A stretch of DNA of 61,285 bases from Bacillota bacterium (GCA_023416275.1 JAEZIB010000200.1:1-61285), one strand, 5' to 3'; positions 18,189 through 27,075 are shown, numbered from the stretch's first letter. Numbers and translations: made by a program. Notes: a model not told the origin generated them from the letters alone.

Positions 18189-18962
18189 TTGGCAAAAATA
18201 ATAGCCATAGCTAATCAAAAGGGTGGCGTAGGTAAGACAACAACTGCAGTAAATTTAAGTGCATGTTTGGCTTACAAGGGTAAAAAGGTATTAGTAATAG
18301 ATATAGACCCTCAAGGAAACACTACTAGTGGGCTTGGAGTTGATAAACAGTCTTTAAAGCAGTCGGTATATGATGTAATAATAAATGACGAATCTATAGA
18401 AAATACTCTTGTTAATACATGCATAGATAATCTTATGTTGTGTCCATCAAATATTCAACTTGCAGGAGCAGAGGTTGAACTAGTTTCTGTTATATCAAGA
18501 GAAAATAGACTAAAGGCAGCTTTATATTATACAAAAAAAGAGTATGATTTTATAATTATAGATTGCCCACCTTCATTAGGACTTCTCACACTTAATTCAT
18601 TAACTGCATCAGACACCATTTTAGTTCCAATTCAATGTGAGTATTATGCATTAGAAGGACTTAGTCAATTAATGAATACAGTAAAGCTTGTTCAAAAACA
18701 TCTTAATCCAGAATTAGATGTGGAGGGTGTAGTTCTTACTATGTTTGATGCAAGAACAAACCTGTCAATACAAGTTGTTGAGGAAGTTAAAAAGTACTTT
18801 AAAAATAAAGTTTATAGGACAATTATTCCTAGAAATGTTCGTTTAAGCGAAGCGCCTAGTTTTGGCTTGCCCATAATTTTGTATGATGCAAAATCGAAGG
18901 GTGCAGAATGTTATATTGATTTAGCAGAAGAAGTAATTGAGTATTCTGAAGAGGTGGTATAG
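18189..18962 (+). CDS. parA: Chromosome-partitioning ATPase ParA (Soj)
   Basis: ParA/Soj is a deviant Walker ATPase that works with ParB in origin segregation and regulates DnaA. The 257 residues show the deviant Walker A KGGVGKTT (about residues 11-18), the DPQGN motif, and DCPPSLGLLT as Walker B. TTG 18189 follows AGGAGTG with good spacing. It is five bases upstream of parB. The pair lies on the gyrB side of the origin, not after noc as usual. Confidence 0.97.
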   Translation: MAKIIAIANQKGGVGKTTTAVNLSACLAYKGKKVLVIDIDPQGNTTSGLGVDKQSLKQSVYDVIINDESIENTLVNTCIDNLMLCPSNIQLAGAEVELVSVISRENRLKAALYYTKKEYDFIIIDCPPSLGLLTLNSLTASDTILVPIQCEYYALEGLSQLMNTVKLVQKHLNPELDVEGVVLTMFDARTNLSIQVVEEVKKYFKNKVYRTIIPRNVRLSEAPSFGLPIILYDAKSKGAECYIDLAEEVIEYSEEVV

Positions 18963-18967
18963 GTCAT

Positions 18968-19813
18968 ATGATGAAAAAGGGTTTAGGTAAAGGGTTAGGT
19001 GCACTAATTAATAATGAAGCTATTGAAGATACTGCTGGGGTTCTAGATTTAAAAATAAATGATATTGAACCAAATGCAGGTCAACCACGTAAGTTATTTG
19101 ATGATGAAAAGTTAGTACAACTGGCAGAATCAATAAAACAGCATGGCATTATTCAACCTATTATTGTAAAAAAAGATAATAATACTTTTACAATAATAGC
19201 TGGAGAAAGAAGATGGAGAGCTGCTAAATTAGCTGGCTTAAATACTATACCTGCATTAATAAAAGACTTTACTGAGCTACAGGTTATGGAGGTTGCACTT
19301 ATTGAAAATCTTCAAAGAGAGGATCTCAACCCTATCGAAGAAGCTAATGCATTTATTAATCTGATGAACGAATTTAACTTAACACAAGAACAAATTGCTG
19401 AAAAAATAGGTAGAAGTAGATCAGCAATTGCTAATACTATTAGATTACTTGGTCTGACTAATGATGTGAAGAAATTTATAATAAGTGGTGACTTAACAAG
19501 CGGACACGCAAGAACATTAGTTATCATTGAAAATGAAGATCTACAGAAATCTGCTGCTGAATATATTATAAACAATAAACTTAGTGTAAGAGAAACTGAA
19601 AATTATATAAAAGGTTTATTAAACAAAAAGCAGAAAAATAAAAATACAAAATTAGAAAATCCTGAATACAAATATGTTGAGGATAAACTTAAAAATATTT
19701 TAGGCACTAAAGTAAAATTAAATGCAAATAAAAATAAAGGAAAAATAACAATAGAATATTATTCAAATGACGAACTGGACAGGTTGTTGGAATTTTTTTA
19801 CAATAAATCTTAA
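18968..19813 (+). CDS. parB: Chromosome-partitioning protein ParB (Spo0J)
   Basis: ParB binds parS, clamps DNA in a CTP-dependent way and loads SMC at the origin. The 281 residues begin with the ParB-typical MMKKGLGKGLGALI. The CTP-binding GERRWRAAKLAG, the ENLQREDLNPIEEA box, a helix-turn-helix (TQEQIAEKIGRSRSAIANT) and a C-terminal dimerisation domain follow. Three parS-type sites are visible in the window. Start ATG 18968 (a second ATG follows directly) has GAGGTGG upstream. Confidence 0.97.
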   Translation: MMKKGLGKGLGALINNEAIEDTAGVLDLKINDIEPNAGQPRKLFDDEKLVQLAESIKQHGIIQPIIVKKDNNTFTIIAGERRWRAAKLAGLNTIPALIKDFTELQVMEVALIENLQREDLNPIEEANAFINLMNEFNLTQEQIAEKIGRSRSAIANTIRLLGLTNDVKKFIISGDLTSGHARTLVIIENEDLQKSAAEYIINNKLSVRETENYIKGLLNKKQKNKNTKLENPEYKYVEDKLKNILGTKVKLNANKNKGKITIEYYSNDELDRLLEFFYNKS

Positions 19814-20003
19814 AAAAGTAACCTCGCAAAATCAATTTTAAAGAATATTTTAACAGTAAGTAATATAATATGTATATAGAATATAAAAATGGCTTTAAAA
19901 TCGAAATAGAACCAAATATGATATGTGTTCAAAAAACAGCATTTTTTATATGATAATAATTTATTACATAATAAAGAATTTAAATAATAAGGAGTAATAA
20001 GAA

Positions 20004-20534
20004 ATGAATGATTTTTTTAATAACATACTGAAAATACAATTTGAAATTCAATTCTTATTTATAATTAGTTTTATTTTTATTTTAGTAAATTGTATATTGC
20101 TAATTTCTAATATTAAAAAGACAAGCAAGTTAAAAACTAAGTATGGTAGATTTATGAATGGATTAAGTGACAGAAATATGGAAGAGCTTTTAGAAACTTG
20201 TTTATCTAATATAAATACTGTGAGTGCTAAAAACAAAGATATTGAAGTTAAAATAAATGATATAGAAAGAAATTTAATTCAGTGTATACAAAAAGTTGGA
20301 ATTATAAGGTTTAATGCTTTTGATAATGTAGGAAGTGATTTGAGTTTTGCAATTGCTCTTCTTGATAGTAATGATTCCGGAATTGTTATAAGTGGAATAT
20401 ACGCAAGAGACAGCTCATCCACGTATGCAAAACCTATATTATCAGGTAAGTCAAAATATTCACTATCTGCTGAAGAAATTCAAGCTATAGATATAGCAAA
20501 AAAAACGAATATAGAGAGAAATTATACAAATTAA
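20004..20534 (+). CDS. DUF4446 family membrane protein
   Basis: This 176-residue protein has one N-terminal transmembrane helix (about residues 15-36), a short coiled region (NKDIEVKINDIERNL), then the conserved DUF4446 core VGIIRFNAFDNVGSDLSFAIALLD. Members are commonly found downstream of parB in clostridia; the function is unknown. AAGGAGTAATAAGAA precedes ATG 20004. Confidence 0.85.
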   Translation: MNDFFNNILKIQFEIQFLFIISFIFILVNCILLISNIKKTSKLKTKYGRFMNGLSDRNMEELLETCLSNINTVSAKNKDIEVKINDIERNLIQCIQKVGIIRFNAFDNVGSDLSFAIALLDSNDSGIVISGIYARDSSSTYAKPILSGKSKYSLSAEEIQAIDIAKKTNIERNYTN

Positions 20535-20585
20535 TTATGGATATAAATACTATTCCTATTGTTGGAATGTGGAGGCAATTTTGTT

Positions 20586-21347
20586 ATGAATTTAAAATTT
20601 AATAATCATAGTGATAGCAAAAATGATAAGAAACAAATATGGATATATGCACTTATTTTGTTTACTGGTGCTTTTATAGTATTATTATTAACTGCTTATA
20701 GCCAAGTTAAATTTCAGAATAATATTAGTGAATATCAGAGTAAGCTTTCAACAGAAGAAAAAGCTAAGATTAACGTAGTTACTGACTATAATGCAGCTGT
20801 AAAGGAAATTGATAGACTCACAGCAGAGGTTGAAAACATTAGAAATAAATTAATACAATCTGAGCAAAATTTAGCATTAGAAGAAGGAAAAAACCTAGAA
20901 GTAGAAGCGAAGTATAGTAATACTATCGTTTCTAATGATTTATTACTTGCTGCTTATGAGTATTATACGAAAGAGGATTATATTAATTGTGCAATAAAAC
21001 TAAAATACGATATAAATACTGCATTGTTGAGCATCAAATCTAAAGAAATATACGAGTTTTTAGTATCAGAGAGTTATAATAAGGCAGCACAAATGCTTTA
21101 TTCAGAGGGATATAAGAGTTATAAAAACAAAAAATACTATGAAGCAATTGAAAGCTTAAATAGAACTATTGCATTTGGACAAAAAAATGAATATTTTATA
21201 GACGATGCATATTTTTATTTAGCTAAAAGCTATTATAAAGTATCAAAATATAAAGAAGCAAAAGAATTAATTAATTCATTTATTATTAATTATCCAAATA
21301 GTACATTTATCGTTCCAATGAAAGAGTTAAATAATAAGTTGCCGTGA
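20586..21347 (+). CDS. Membrane-anchored coiled-coil protein with TPR-like C-terminus
   Basis: The product has about 253 residues. A single transmembrane helix lies near residues 20-40 (QIWIYALILFTGAFIVLLLT). A heptad-rich coiled coil follows (roughly 60-110). The C-terminal half has TPR-like pairs, such as AIESLNRTIAFG and DAYFYLAKSYYKVSKYKEAKE, resembling the YbgF-type tetratricopeptide region. The start is ATG 20586 after GGAGG; a TTG at 20559 in the same frame lacks a site. No specific function can be assigned; it may be a scaffold. Confidence 0.8.
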   Translation: MNLKFNNHSDSKNDKKQIWIYALILFTGAFIVLLLTAYSQVKFQNNISEYQSKLSTEEKAKINVVTDYNAAVKEIDRLTAEVENIRNKLIQSEQNLALEEGKNLEVEAKYSNTIVSNDLLLAAYEYYTKEDYINCAIKLKYDINTALLSIKSKEIYEFLVSESYNKAAQMLYSEGYKSYKNKKYYEAIESLNRTIAFGQKNEYFIDDAYFYLAKSYYKVSKYKEAKELINSFIINYPNSTFIVPMKELNNKLP

Positions 21348-21585
21348 TGATTTGTTTAATTTATATTTTAATTATGGGGTTATAATGATAATATACATAT
21401 GGTGTAATTTATTAGGCTTAAAATTAAGTAAAGCAAAACAAGTATAAATGCAAGTTCTACATTATATGTGATTGTAGAGTCAGAAATTTTAGTTGGAAAT
21501 ATTTAATATTTAAGTTTTTCATATAAAGTATTGACAAATAACTTGATTCATTGTAAAATAAAGTTCGTCGCGTTAATCAATTTAT

Positions 21586-21676
21586 GGAGAGATGGTCGAG
21601 TTGGTTTAAGGCACCGGTCTTGAAAACCGGCATAGGTGTGAGCCTATCCAGGGTTCGAATCCCTGTCTCTCCGCCA
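21586..21676 (+). tRNA. tRNA-Ser (UGA anticodon)
   Basis: The cloverleaf is complete: acceptor GGAGAGA pairs with TCTCTCC, the anticodon loop CTTGAAA gives anticodon TGA, a long class II variable arm is present, the T-arm is GGGTTCGAATCCC, and CCA is encoded. At 91 nt it has normal length for tRNA-Ser. It reads UCA-type codons. Confidence 0.97.
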
Positions 21677-21720
21677 AATATATGCTGGCTCAATTATATT
21701 GTGGTCAGCATATTATAAAT

Positions 21721-21812
21721 GGAGAAGTACCCAAGTAGGTCGAAGGGGGCGGTTTGCTAAACCGTTAGTAGGAGCAATCCTAGCAAGGGTTCGAATCCCT
21801 TCTTCTCCGCCA
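21721..21812 (+). tRNA. tRNA-Ser (GCU anticodon)
   Basis: Acceptor GGAGAAG pairs with CTTCTCC, the anticodon loop TTGCTAA gives anticodon GCT, a long variable arm is present, the T-arm is GGGTTCGAATCCC, and CCA is encoded. It follows the first tRNA-Ser by 44 nt and is probably co-transcribed. It reads AGC/AGU codons. Confidence 0.97.
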
Positions 21813-21818
21813 CAATTT

Positions 21819-21852
21819 GTCTGCAAACCCTTGATTTCAAGGGTTTGCAGAC
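21819..21852 (+). terminator. Perfect 15-bp hairpin after the tRNA-Ser genes
   Basis: GTCTGCAAACCCTTG (21819-21833) and CAAGGGTTTGCAGAC (21838-21852) pair perfectly around a 4-nt loop, starting 7 nt after the tRNA CCA. No T-run follows, so it may protect or process the tRNA 3' end instead of terminating by itself. Confidence 0.65.
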
Positions 21853-21863
21853 GTTATAAGAGA

Positions 21864-21913
21864 AAAATGGCACTGAATTTGAGAGATAAAATCTTAAAAT
21901 TCAGTGTCATTTT
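21864..21913 (+). terminator. Second hairpin after the tRNA-Ser genes
   Basis: A 17-bp stem with one G-U pair forms between 21864-21880 (AAAATGGCACTGAATTT) and 21897-21913, ending in TTTT. This is the more likely transcription terminator of the tRNA unit. Confidence 0.65.
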
Positions 21914-22164
21914 AGCGTTTTACTAAATAAATAGTAAGATATCTGCTACATTGCTGCTATTATTTTATCAGTTCCTACCATATTTATCGCTTTTTTTAAA
22001 TTATACGTATGGATATGAGTAGAATCTGTTAAATAATATTCTGATTTAGAATCACCATTTTATATTCTGAATCATGTTTTTCCGATACTGTTATTTAAAT
22101 TTCTATTAAATGATCTTTCGTCTATTGAAGGGGGAAGTTTTTCATCAGAAGTTATACAAAAAAG

Positions 22165-22214
22165 CACCTTTCGTTAAGATCAAGTTGTTCATTCAACTCT
22201 ATTAACAAAAGGTG
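22165..22214 (-). terminator. pssA terminator
   Basis: CACCTTTCGTTAA (22165-22177) pairs with TTAACAAAAGGTG (22202-22214) with one mismatch, and an inner AGTTG/CAACT stem extends it. On the minus strand the stem is followed by CTTTTTTG, as expected for the end of the pssA transcript. Confidence 0.7.
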
Positions 22215-22294
22215 ATTTTATTATATGATATCTACATATCTACATAAGAATGTGAATAAAGAGCATTTTATTGAGATAAAAATGTGGATTAAAA

Positions 22295-22834
22295 TTATCT
22301 TTTTTTGACTTGTATTTTACTAACCATTAAATATGATAATAAAACAATAATTAGACCACAAACTATAGTATTTATGTTGCTATATGTGTTGCGTATAAGA
22401 GAAAATCCATTATATAAATTAACTATAGATAAAAAGGCGCCAGCTATTGTTATTGGTACTCCAGAAAATACGTTGTTAAAAGTAGTAACATTGTATCTTG
22501 CTAGCCTATATGCTCCTGCTATAGGGTATATAATAGCAAGTAAGTATCCTAAAATACCTAGATTGAAAAAACTAATTTTCCAAGCTATTATTATTGGAGC
22601 TACACCAAATGAAATTACATCTGATAAAGAATCTAATTCTTTACCCAATTCACTAGTACAATCCAACATTCTGGCAGCCTTACCATCAAATCTATCAGTT
22701 AATGCCGCAACCATGACTAACAACGATGCTTGAATCAATTCGTTTTTTATTGCAAATAATAAAGCAATAATACCAAGTGATAAATTCATAAATGTTAGTA
22801 GATTGGGTAATGAATGTATAATTTTTTTTTTCAA
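22295..22834 (-). CDS. pssA: CDP-diacylglycerol-serine O-phosphatidyltransferase
   Basis: PssA transfers the phosphatidyl group from CDP-diacylglycerol to L-serine, the first step to phosphatidylserine and phosphatidylethanolamine. This 179-residue membrane protein shows the CDP-alcohol phosphatidyltransferase signature DRFDGKAARM, then GKELDSLSD (about residues 47-72), with several hydrophobic helices. N-terminal PNLLTFMNLSLG is typical of PssA rather than PgsA. The start is TTG 22834 after GAGGGTG. It stands alone, divergent from ppaX. Confidence 0.92.
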   Translation of the reverse strand: MKKKIIHSLPNLLTFMNLSLGIIALLFAIKNELIQASLLVMVAALTDRFDGKAARMLDCTSELGKELDSLSDVISFGVAPIIIAWKISFFNLGILGYLLAIIYPIAGAYRLARYNVTTFNNVFSGVPITIAGAFLSIVNLYNGFSLIRNTYSNINTIVCGLIIVLLSYLMVSKIQVKKR

Positions 22835-23239
22835 TAAAATTCACCCTCAACTTTTCTAAAAATTTGTACCGCTAGAAACATGTTCTATACTATGATTACT
22901 AAATCTAAAATTAAATAACGAAGTATTAAAACTTATAAAATTGATATGAATAGATAAATACTTTGAGTATTAACTTGTTATAGTAATTTTAAAACTATTC
23001 ATAAATAATAACATAGTCACTTATATATCTATATTATATATTCTTTTTATATATAATATAGATTATAATTAATATTAATAAAATTAACAAGTAAATAAAA
23101 TTAAACTGCTAAATTAGTCATACATTGTAATATATTATACGCTTATACAAGGTAAAATGTTCGACATCTTTTGATTAACTATGATTCAAGGGTTATTGAC
23201 ATTACATTAGAAAAGATTATTAGAAGGGTAAGATTATAG
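22835..23239. other. Divergent promoter gap between pssA and ppaX with an AT palindrome
   Basis: There is no gene in 405 bases. ATCTATATTATATAT (23027-23041) and ATATATAATATAGAT (23049-23063) form a perfect 15-bp A/T stem with a 7-nt loop. It could be a regulatory palindrome between the divergent genes or a slippage product. Nothing else stands out. Confidence 0.5.
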
Positions 23240-23881
23240 ATGAATAAATTTAAATATGTTTTTTTTGATTTGGATGGAACACTGATTGATACAGTTCCTC
23301 TTATACTAGAATCATTTAATTATACTTTTATGCACCACTTTGGTGATACTAGACCTCAAGAAGAAACTATTCGTTATATTGGTATGCCATTAATGAACCA
23401 TCTTAAAGATATTTATCCAGGAAAAGAAGAAGAATTGGCCAAAACATATCGTGAGTATAATGAAAAAAAACATGATAATAGCATAGCAATTTTTATAGGG
23501 ATATACCATTTAATCAAGACATTGTACGAAAAGGGCATAGTTTTAGGGGTAGTTACGTCAAAACGTCAAGAACTGGCAATTAGAGGATTAAAAATATTTA
23601 ATTTAAGTGATTATTTTCTATTTGTAAATGGCTCTGAAGCTTCAACAAGACACAAACCTGATGGTGATCCACTGATAAAAGCAATGGAAAGGGCGAATGT
23701 AAAGAACAAGGATGAAGTTTTATATGTGGGAGACAGTCCCTTAGATATATTATGTGCTAAGGATGCAGGTGTCAAGAGTGCTGCAGTTGCATGGACATAT
23801 AGCCCAATTGTTGAATTGGAAAGGGTGAAACCAGATATATTTATTGAGAGACCAATAGACTTATTGAAACATATATTTTAG
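23240..23881 (+). CDS. ppaX: HAD-family hydrolase, PpaX-like pyrophosphatase
   Basis: This 213-residue HAD-superfamily protein has motif I FFDLDGTLIDT (residues 8-18), motif II VVTSK, the lysine region RHKPDGDPL and motif III VGDSPLDILCAKDAG. Length and sequence resemble PpaX, which hydrolyses pyrophosphate from HPr kinase/phosphorylase action; phosphoglycolate phosphatase activity is an alternative. The start is ATG 23240 after GAAGGG. It appears monocistronic. Confidence 0.75.
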   Translation: MNKFKYVFFDLDGTLIDTVPLILESFNYTFMHHFGDTRPQEETIRYIGMPLMNHLKDIYPGKEEELAKTYREYNEKKHDNSIAIFIGIYHLIKTLYEKGIVLGVVTSKRQELAIRGLKIFNLSDYFLFVNGSEASTRHKPDGDPLIKAMERANVKNKDEVLYVGDSPLDILCAKDAGVKSAAVAWTYSPIVELERVKPDIFIERPIDLLKHIF

Positions 23882-24109
23882 TGCATATAAATGATTATAG
23901 ATAGACATCTGAAATATGGTATTTTAGAATATAGGAATGTATATGTTTAAGTTGGTAACAAAAGAATTTTAGGATTGCATTAAAGAGTTTAGCTAAGTAA
24001 ATTTTTTGTAACATAATATGTTAATTTTACAGAGCTAGCTATATTGAATAAATAGCGACATTTAGGCTAAAGATAAAAATACACTTTTTTATTTATTGGA
24101 GTGATTTTA

Positions 24110-24640
24110 TTGGCTAAGACAGTTGTGGCTATTTTTGAGTTGTTTGATAATGCGGAAAAAGCGGCCTTTGACGTCAGAGATAAAGGTCTTAAAACAGATA
24201 ATATATCTATTTTAGTTAAGGACAACGGTAATAAGGCATATTATAAATCAAATAATAAGGATGGACATATGAAATTGATGGCAAGTAACTCAATACCATA
24301 TATTTTTAGTAAAAGAGAAAGGATATCAGATGGAATAGTCACTGGTGGAATATTTGGAGGGGTTATTGGAATACTAATTGGTGCAGTAAGCATGTTTATG
24401 CAGGATTTAGGTTTTATTGCAGCTGTTGGACCTATTTCAGGACTTATATTTGGGTTTGTAATTGGTGGCATCATTGGGGGAATATCTGATGCAAAAATAC
24501 CAGAAGAAAGAAGAAAGGTATATGAAGATTTAATATCAAGGGGTAATGCACTTTTTAGTATGAAGGTTGATGAGGAGAGGATGGAATCAATTATTGATAT
24601 AATAAAGAATAATGGTGCATTGTTAGTAGAGAAGTACTAA
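24110..24640 (+). CDS. General-stress-protein-like membrane protein with glycine zipper
   Basis: The product has about 177 residues. The N-terminal part (AKTVVAIFELFDNAEKAAFDVR) resembles the general stress protein 17M/YflT domain, which folds like a ferredoxin. The middle holds a glycine-rich hydrophobic hairpin (GGIFGGVIGILIGAV and FGFVIGGIIGGI) likely in the membrane. The start is TTG 24110, since GGAG ends at 24101 and the earlier GTG overlaps it. The function is unknown. Confidence 0.75.
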   Translation: MAKTVVAIFELFDNAEKAAFDVRDKGLKTDNISILVKDNGNKAYYKSNNKDGHMKLMASNSIPYIFSKRERISDGIVTGGIFGGVIGILIGAVSMFMQDLGFIAAVGPISGLIFGFVIGGIIGGISDAKIPEERRKVYEDLISRGNALFSMKVDEERMESIIDIIKNNGALLVEKY

Positions 24641-24729
24641 ATTAATATATATAGAATATTTCCATTTATGTATAAATATTATAATAAAAGGTCAATCATT
24701 TATTATATATTATGACCGAGGAGAAATTT

Positions 24730-24984
24730 ATGGAAATATCTTTGAACAAGACACTAAATAGAGTATTCAACACAGTGGAAAAAGATGTTTTAGAAGCTGA
24801 AAAAGGTAGTCTTTTGTTAGAAATCAAAAAGGTTAAAGATGATTTAGCAGATGCATATAATAATTTTAACTTTGTATCTGATTTTTTACTTGTTGACTAT
24901 TATACTTATCAGATTAAGTCTTTTGAAACTCAATATGAATATCTTATTAAGTTAGCAAAAGCAATTGGGCTTAGTAATATATAG
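24730..24984 (+). CDS. DUF2508 (YaaL-like) family protein
   Basis: This 84-residue helical protein contains the DUF2508 pattern EIKKVKDDLADAYNNFNFVSD followed by VDYYTYQIKSFETQY. Such proteins lie immediately upstream of bofA in many spore formers, as here. The start is ATG 24730, six bases after GGAG. The function is unknown, but the neighbour suggests a link to sporulation. Confidence 0.85.
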   Translation: MEISLNKTLNRVFNTVEKDVLEAEKGSLLLEIKKVKDDLADAYNNFNFVSDFLLVDYYTYQIKSFETQYEYLIKLAKAIGLSNI

Positions 24985-25197
24985 TTTTACTGGATTAAGA
25001 AACCAATTAAAAATTTTATAGAATAAATTAGACATCCTTAAAATATATTTAGTAAAGAACAGACTAATATATTGGATTATATAAAAGTCAATTACTATAT
25101 AAATTCTTAGCAAGAGGTGAAATATCCTTTATGCAAAAATTTAAAAGGTATTTTTCAATTTGGATATAGTGATTGACTTTCTTAAAGGGGTGGAAAA

Positions 25198-25389
25198 ATG
25201 AATGCTGTCAGGTTAGTAAAAAAATTATTAATTAATACAGTATTAGGTGCAGTATTACTAGCAATAATTAATTTTATAGGTATCTATTTTAATTTTTACA
25301 TAGCATTAAATATATATTCTGCATTAATTATTGGTATTTTAGGCGTTCCAGGTTTAATTCTTCTTATATTCTTAAAATTTATGGCTTAA
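25198..25389 (+). CDS. bofA: Pro-sigma-K processing inhibitor BofA family protein
   Basis: This 63-residue protein is almost wholly hydrophobic, with two predicted helices and the family motif NFIGIYFNFYIALNIYSALI followed by GILGVPGLILLI. BofA sits in the outer forespore membrane and restrains the SpoIVFB protease until the checkpoint signal. AAGGGGTGG precedes ATG 25198, and a strong terminator follows eight bases after the stop. Confidence 0.9.
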   Translation: MNAVRLVKKLLINTVLGAVLLAIINFIGIYFNFYIALNIYSALIIGILGVPGLILLIFLKFMA

Positions 25390-25396
25390 AAAAAGC

Positions 25397-25450
25397 AAAT
25401 AGTATTTATTTTGTACAAAACACCATTTATACAAAATAAATACTATTTTT
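25397..25450 (+). terminator. bofA terminator
   Basis: A perfect 19-bp stem forms between 25397-25415 and 25430-25448 with a 14-nt loop. The base AAATAGTATTTATTTTGTA pairs fully with its complement and the right arm ends in TTTTT. It is the longest perfect inverted repeat seen in the window. Confidence 0.85.
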
Positions 25451-25944
25451 ATATAAGAGCACTGATATATACGGCTTATATATTATTATTTAATTGCTAG
25501 AAAAATATATAAAATACTTATATTTTTAAGATTACTCCATTTATTACAACTTAATTATTTAATGTACCTAACATTAAAATAAGGTCAAACACATTTAATA
25601 ATCAAATGTTTGATTTTCTATGATAATTTTGACTATTAGTAATTTAAATTTCAATTCTACATTTGTTTTTAAAATCATATAATTTATTAGCGCATGCTTG
25701 AAAAAATATATTAATTACAAAGATCGATTACTATCGGACGATAGTTTGGGTTTAAGCACTCTTAAGTAGTTTTAGTAATATGGTGATATAGAGTAGTTCT
25801 TCGAGCTCAGCTAGGGTAATGGCTTTGTACCAAAATGACTTTAGTATAGATTAGAGATTATAATTTATGACCAATATGCGGCTTATTGGTAGGATATATA
25901 CTGTATAATATTTAGTTGCCGTTATTCGGCTCATGGAGGTCAAA
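25451..25944. other. Gap upstream of the cotS-like gene
   Basis: No gene is visible. ACTATCG-GA-CGATAGT (about 25730-25745) is a small perfect hairpin. The overlapping word GATAGTTTGGGTTT (25740-25753) is identical to the reverse complement of 5128-5141 in the mnmE-mnmG gap. A sporulation promoter for the cotS-like gene is expected here but could not be identified by eye. Confidence 0.4.
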
Positions 25945-26928
25945 ATGCATGAATTGGAAAACCTACTGCAGGAAAGCTATGACATCAAAATAAATAGTAT
26001 TACCAATTATAGGGATATGTTTATTGCTAATACAAATAATGGGAAAAGACTTATTAAAATAACTACACTAAAGCCTGATAGGGTGTGTTTTATAGCAGAG
26101 GTTAAGGAGCATTTAATTAACAATGGCTTTATAAATATTGACAGAAATATTTATACTAATTCTGGAAAAACATTCATAACGTATAATAATCAATCTATAT
26201 ATATGAGTAATTTTATTGATGGCAGAGAATGCAGCCTTGACAGTAAGGATGAAACTATAAGATGTGCAAGATTGCTTGCAAATATGCATAAGGCATCAAA
26301 AGGTTTTATTTGCTCAGAAGAAAGCAATGTGAGGAGTGAACTTGGCAGATTGCCAAGTTGCTATAGAAAACGATTAGATGAAATTAAGAAGCTAAAAAAG
26401 AATGCTCAGAAGGGCAAACTTAAATTTGATAATTTAATGTGTCAATATGTTGATTACTTCTATGAAATGGGGAAAAAAGCAATAAATATGTTAGACACTT
26501 CAGACTATTATGAACTAGTTGAAGATGCTGAAAAATGCAAAAATATATCTCACCATGATTTTAATCATCATAATATATTTGTTCAAAATGATGAAATGTA
26601 TTTAATTAATTTTGAATATTGCTGTTATGATTTAAAAATATATGATTTAGTAAATTTACTAAGACGGAAGATGAGAAAGTGTGAGTGGAATATCGATGAA
26701 GCGGCAAAAATTATAAATGAGTATTGTAAAATTGAATCAATATGTGAAAGTGAATTTGAGTTAATGAAAATTATGTTTATGTTCCCTCAGAAGTTTTGGA
26801 GGATTGTAAATAAATATTATAACAGTAAAAAAGGTTGCACAGAAAAAAGCTATATAAACCGTCTCCAAGAGGTAATTGATGAAATACAGTATCTAGAAAT
26901 ATTTTTAAGTGAATTTGGGTCACTTTAG
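25945..26928 (+). CDS. CotS-family spore coat protein (kinase-like fold)
   Basis: This 327-residue protein has the aminoglycoside-phosphotransferase/CotS fold. Residues 203-210 read HHDFNHHN, keeping catalytic Asp205 and Asn210, but the metal-binding Asp expected in the following INFEY motif is Asn222. This suggests weak or no kinase activity. CotS proteins are spore-coat components in Bacillus. The start is ATG 25945; an earlier ATG at 25933 is part of the ribosome site ATGGAGG. It stands between terminators, so it is likely monocistronic. Confidence 0.82.
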   Translation: MHELENLLQESYDIKINSITNYRDMFIANTNNGKRLIKITTLKPDRVCFIAEVKEHLINNGFINIDRNIYTNSGKTFITYNNQSIYMSNFIDGRECSLDSKDETIRCARLLANMHKASKGFICSEESNVRSELGRLPSCYRKRLDEIKKLKKNAQKGKLKFDNLMCQYVDYFYEMGKKAINMLDTSDYYELVEDAEKCKNISHHDFNHHNIFVQNDEMYLINFEYCCYDLKIYDLVNLLRRKMRKCEWNIDEAAKIINEYCKIESICESEFELMKIMFMFPQKFWRIVNKYYNSKKGCTEKSYINRLQEVIDEIQYLEIFLSEFGSL

Positions 26929-26982
26929 ATTATAATTTAGTCTTAATATAGTTTATTAACTTAACTATCTAATATAAGAAGT

Positions 26983-27027
26983 ATATAGGTGTTCAAACTT
27001 TTCGATAATAAGTATGAACACCTATAT
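26983..27027. terminator. Bidirectional terminator between cotS-like gene and fhs
   Basis: ATATAGGTGTTCA (26983-26995) and TGAACACCTATAT (27015-27027) pair perfectly, with an inner ACTT/AAGT extension. It lies between two convergent genes and can serve both transcripts. Confidence 0.75.
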
Positions 27028-27075
27028 TAATGCAAATTTTTTGTTTACTATATCATTTTTAAATATCAGATAAAT

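Larger units (their letters stand above)
21813..22294. other. Gap with three long hairpins between tRNA-Ser genes and pssA
   Basis: The gap contains no gene. It holds two consecutive hairpins right after the tRNAs (21819-21852 and 21864-21913) and a third (22165-22214) that serves pssA on the other strand. The remaining 250 bases are featureless A/T-rich DNA. Confidence 0.6.

Noticed and set aside
21699..21926. Open frame of 75 codons
   Set aside because: It runs across the second tRNA-Ser and two hairpins; not a gene.
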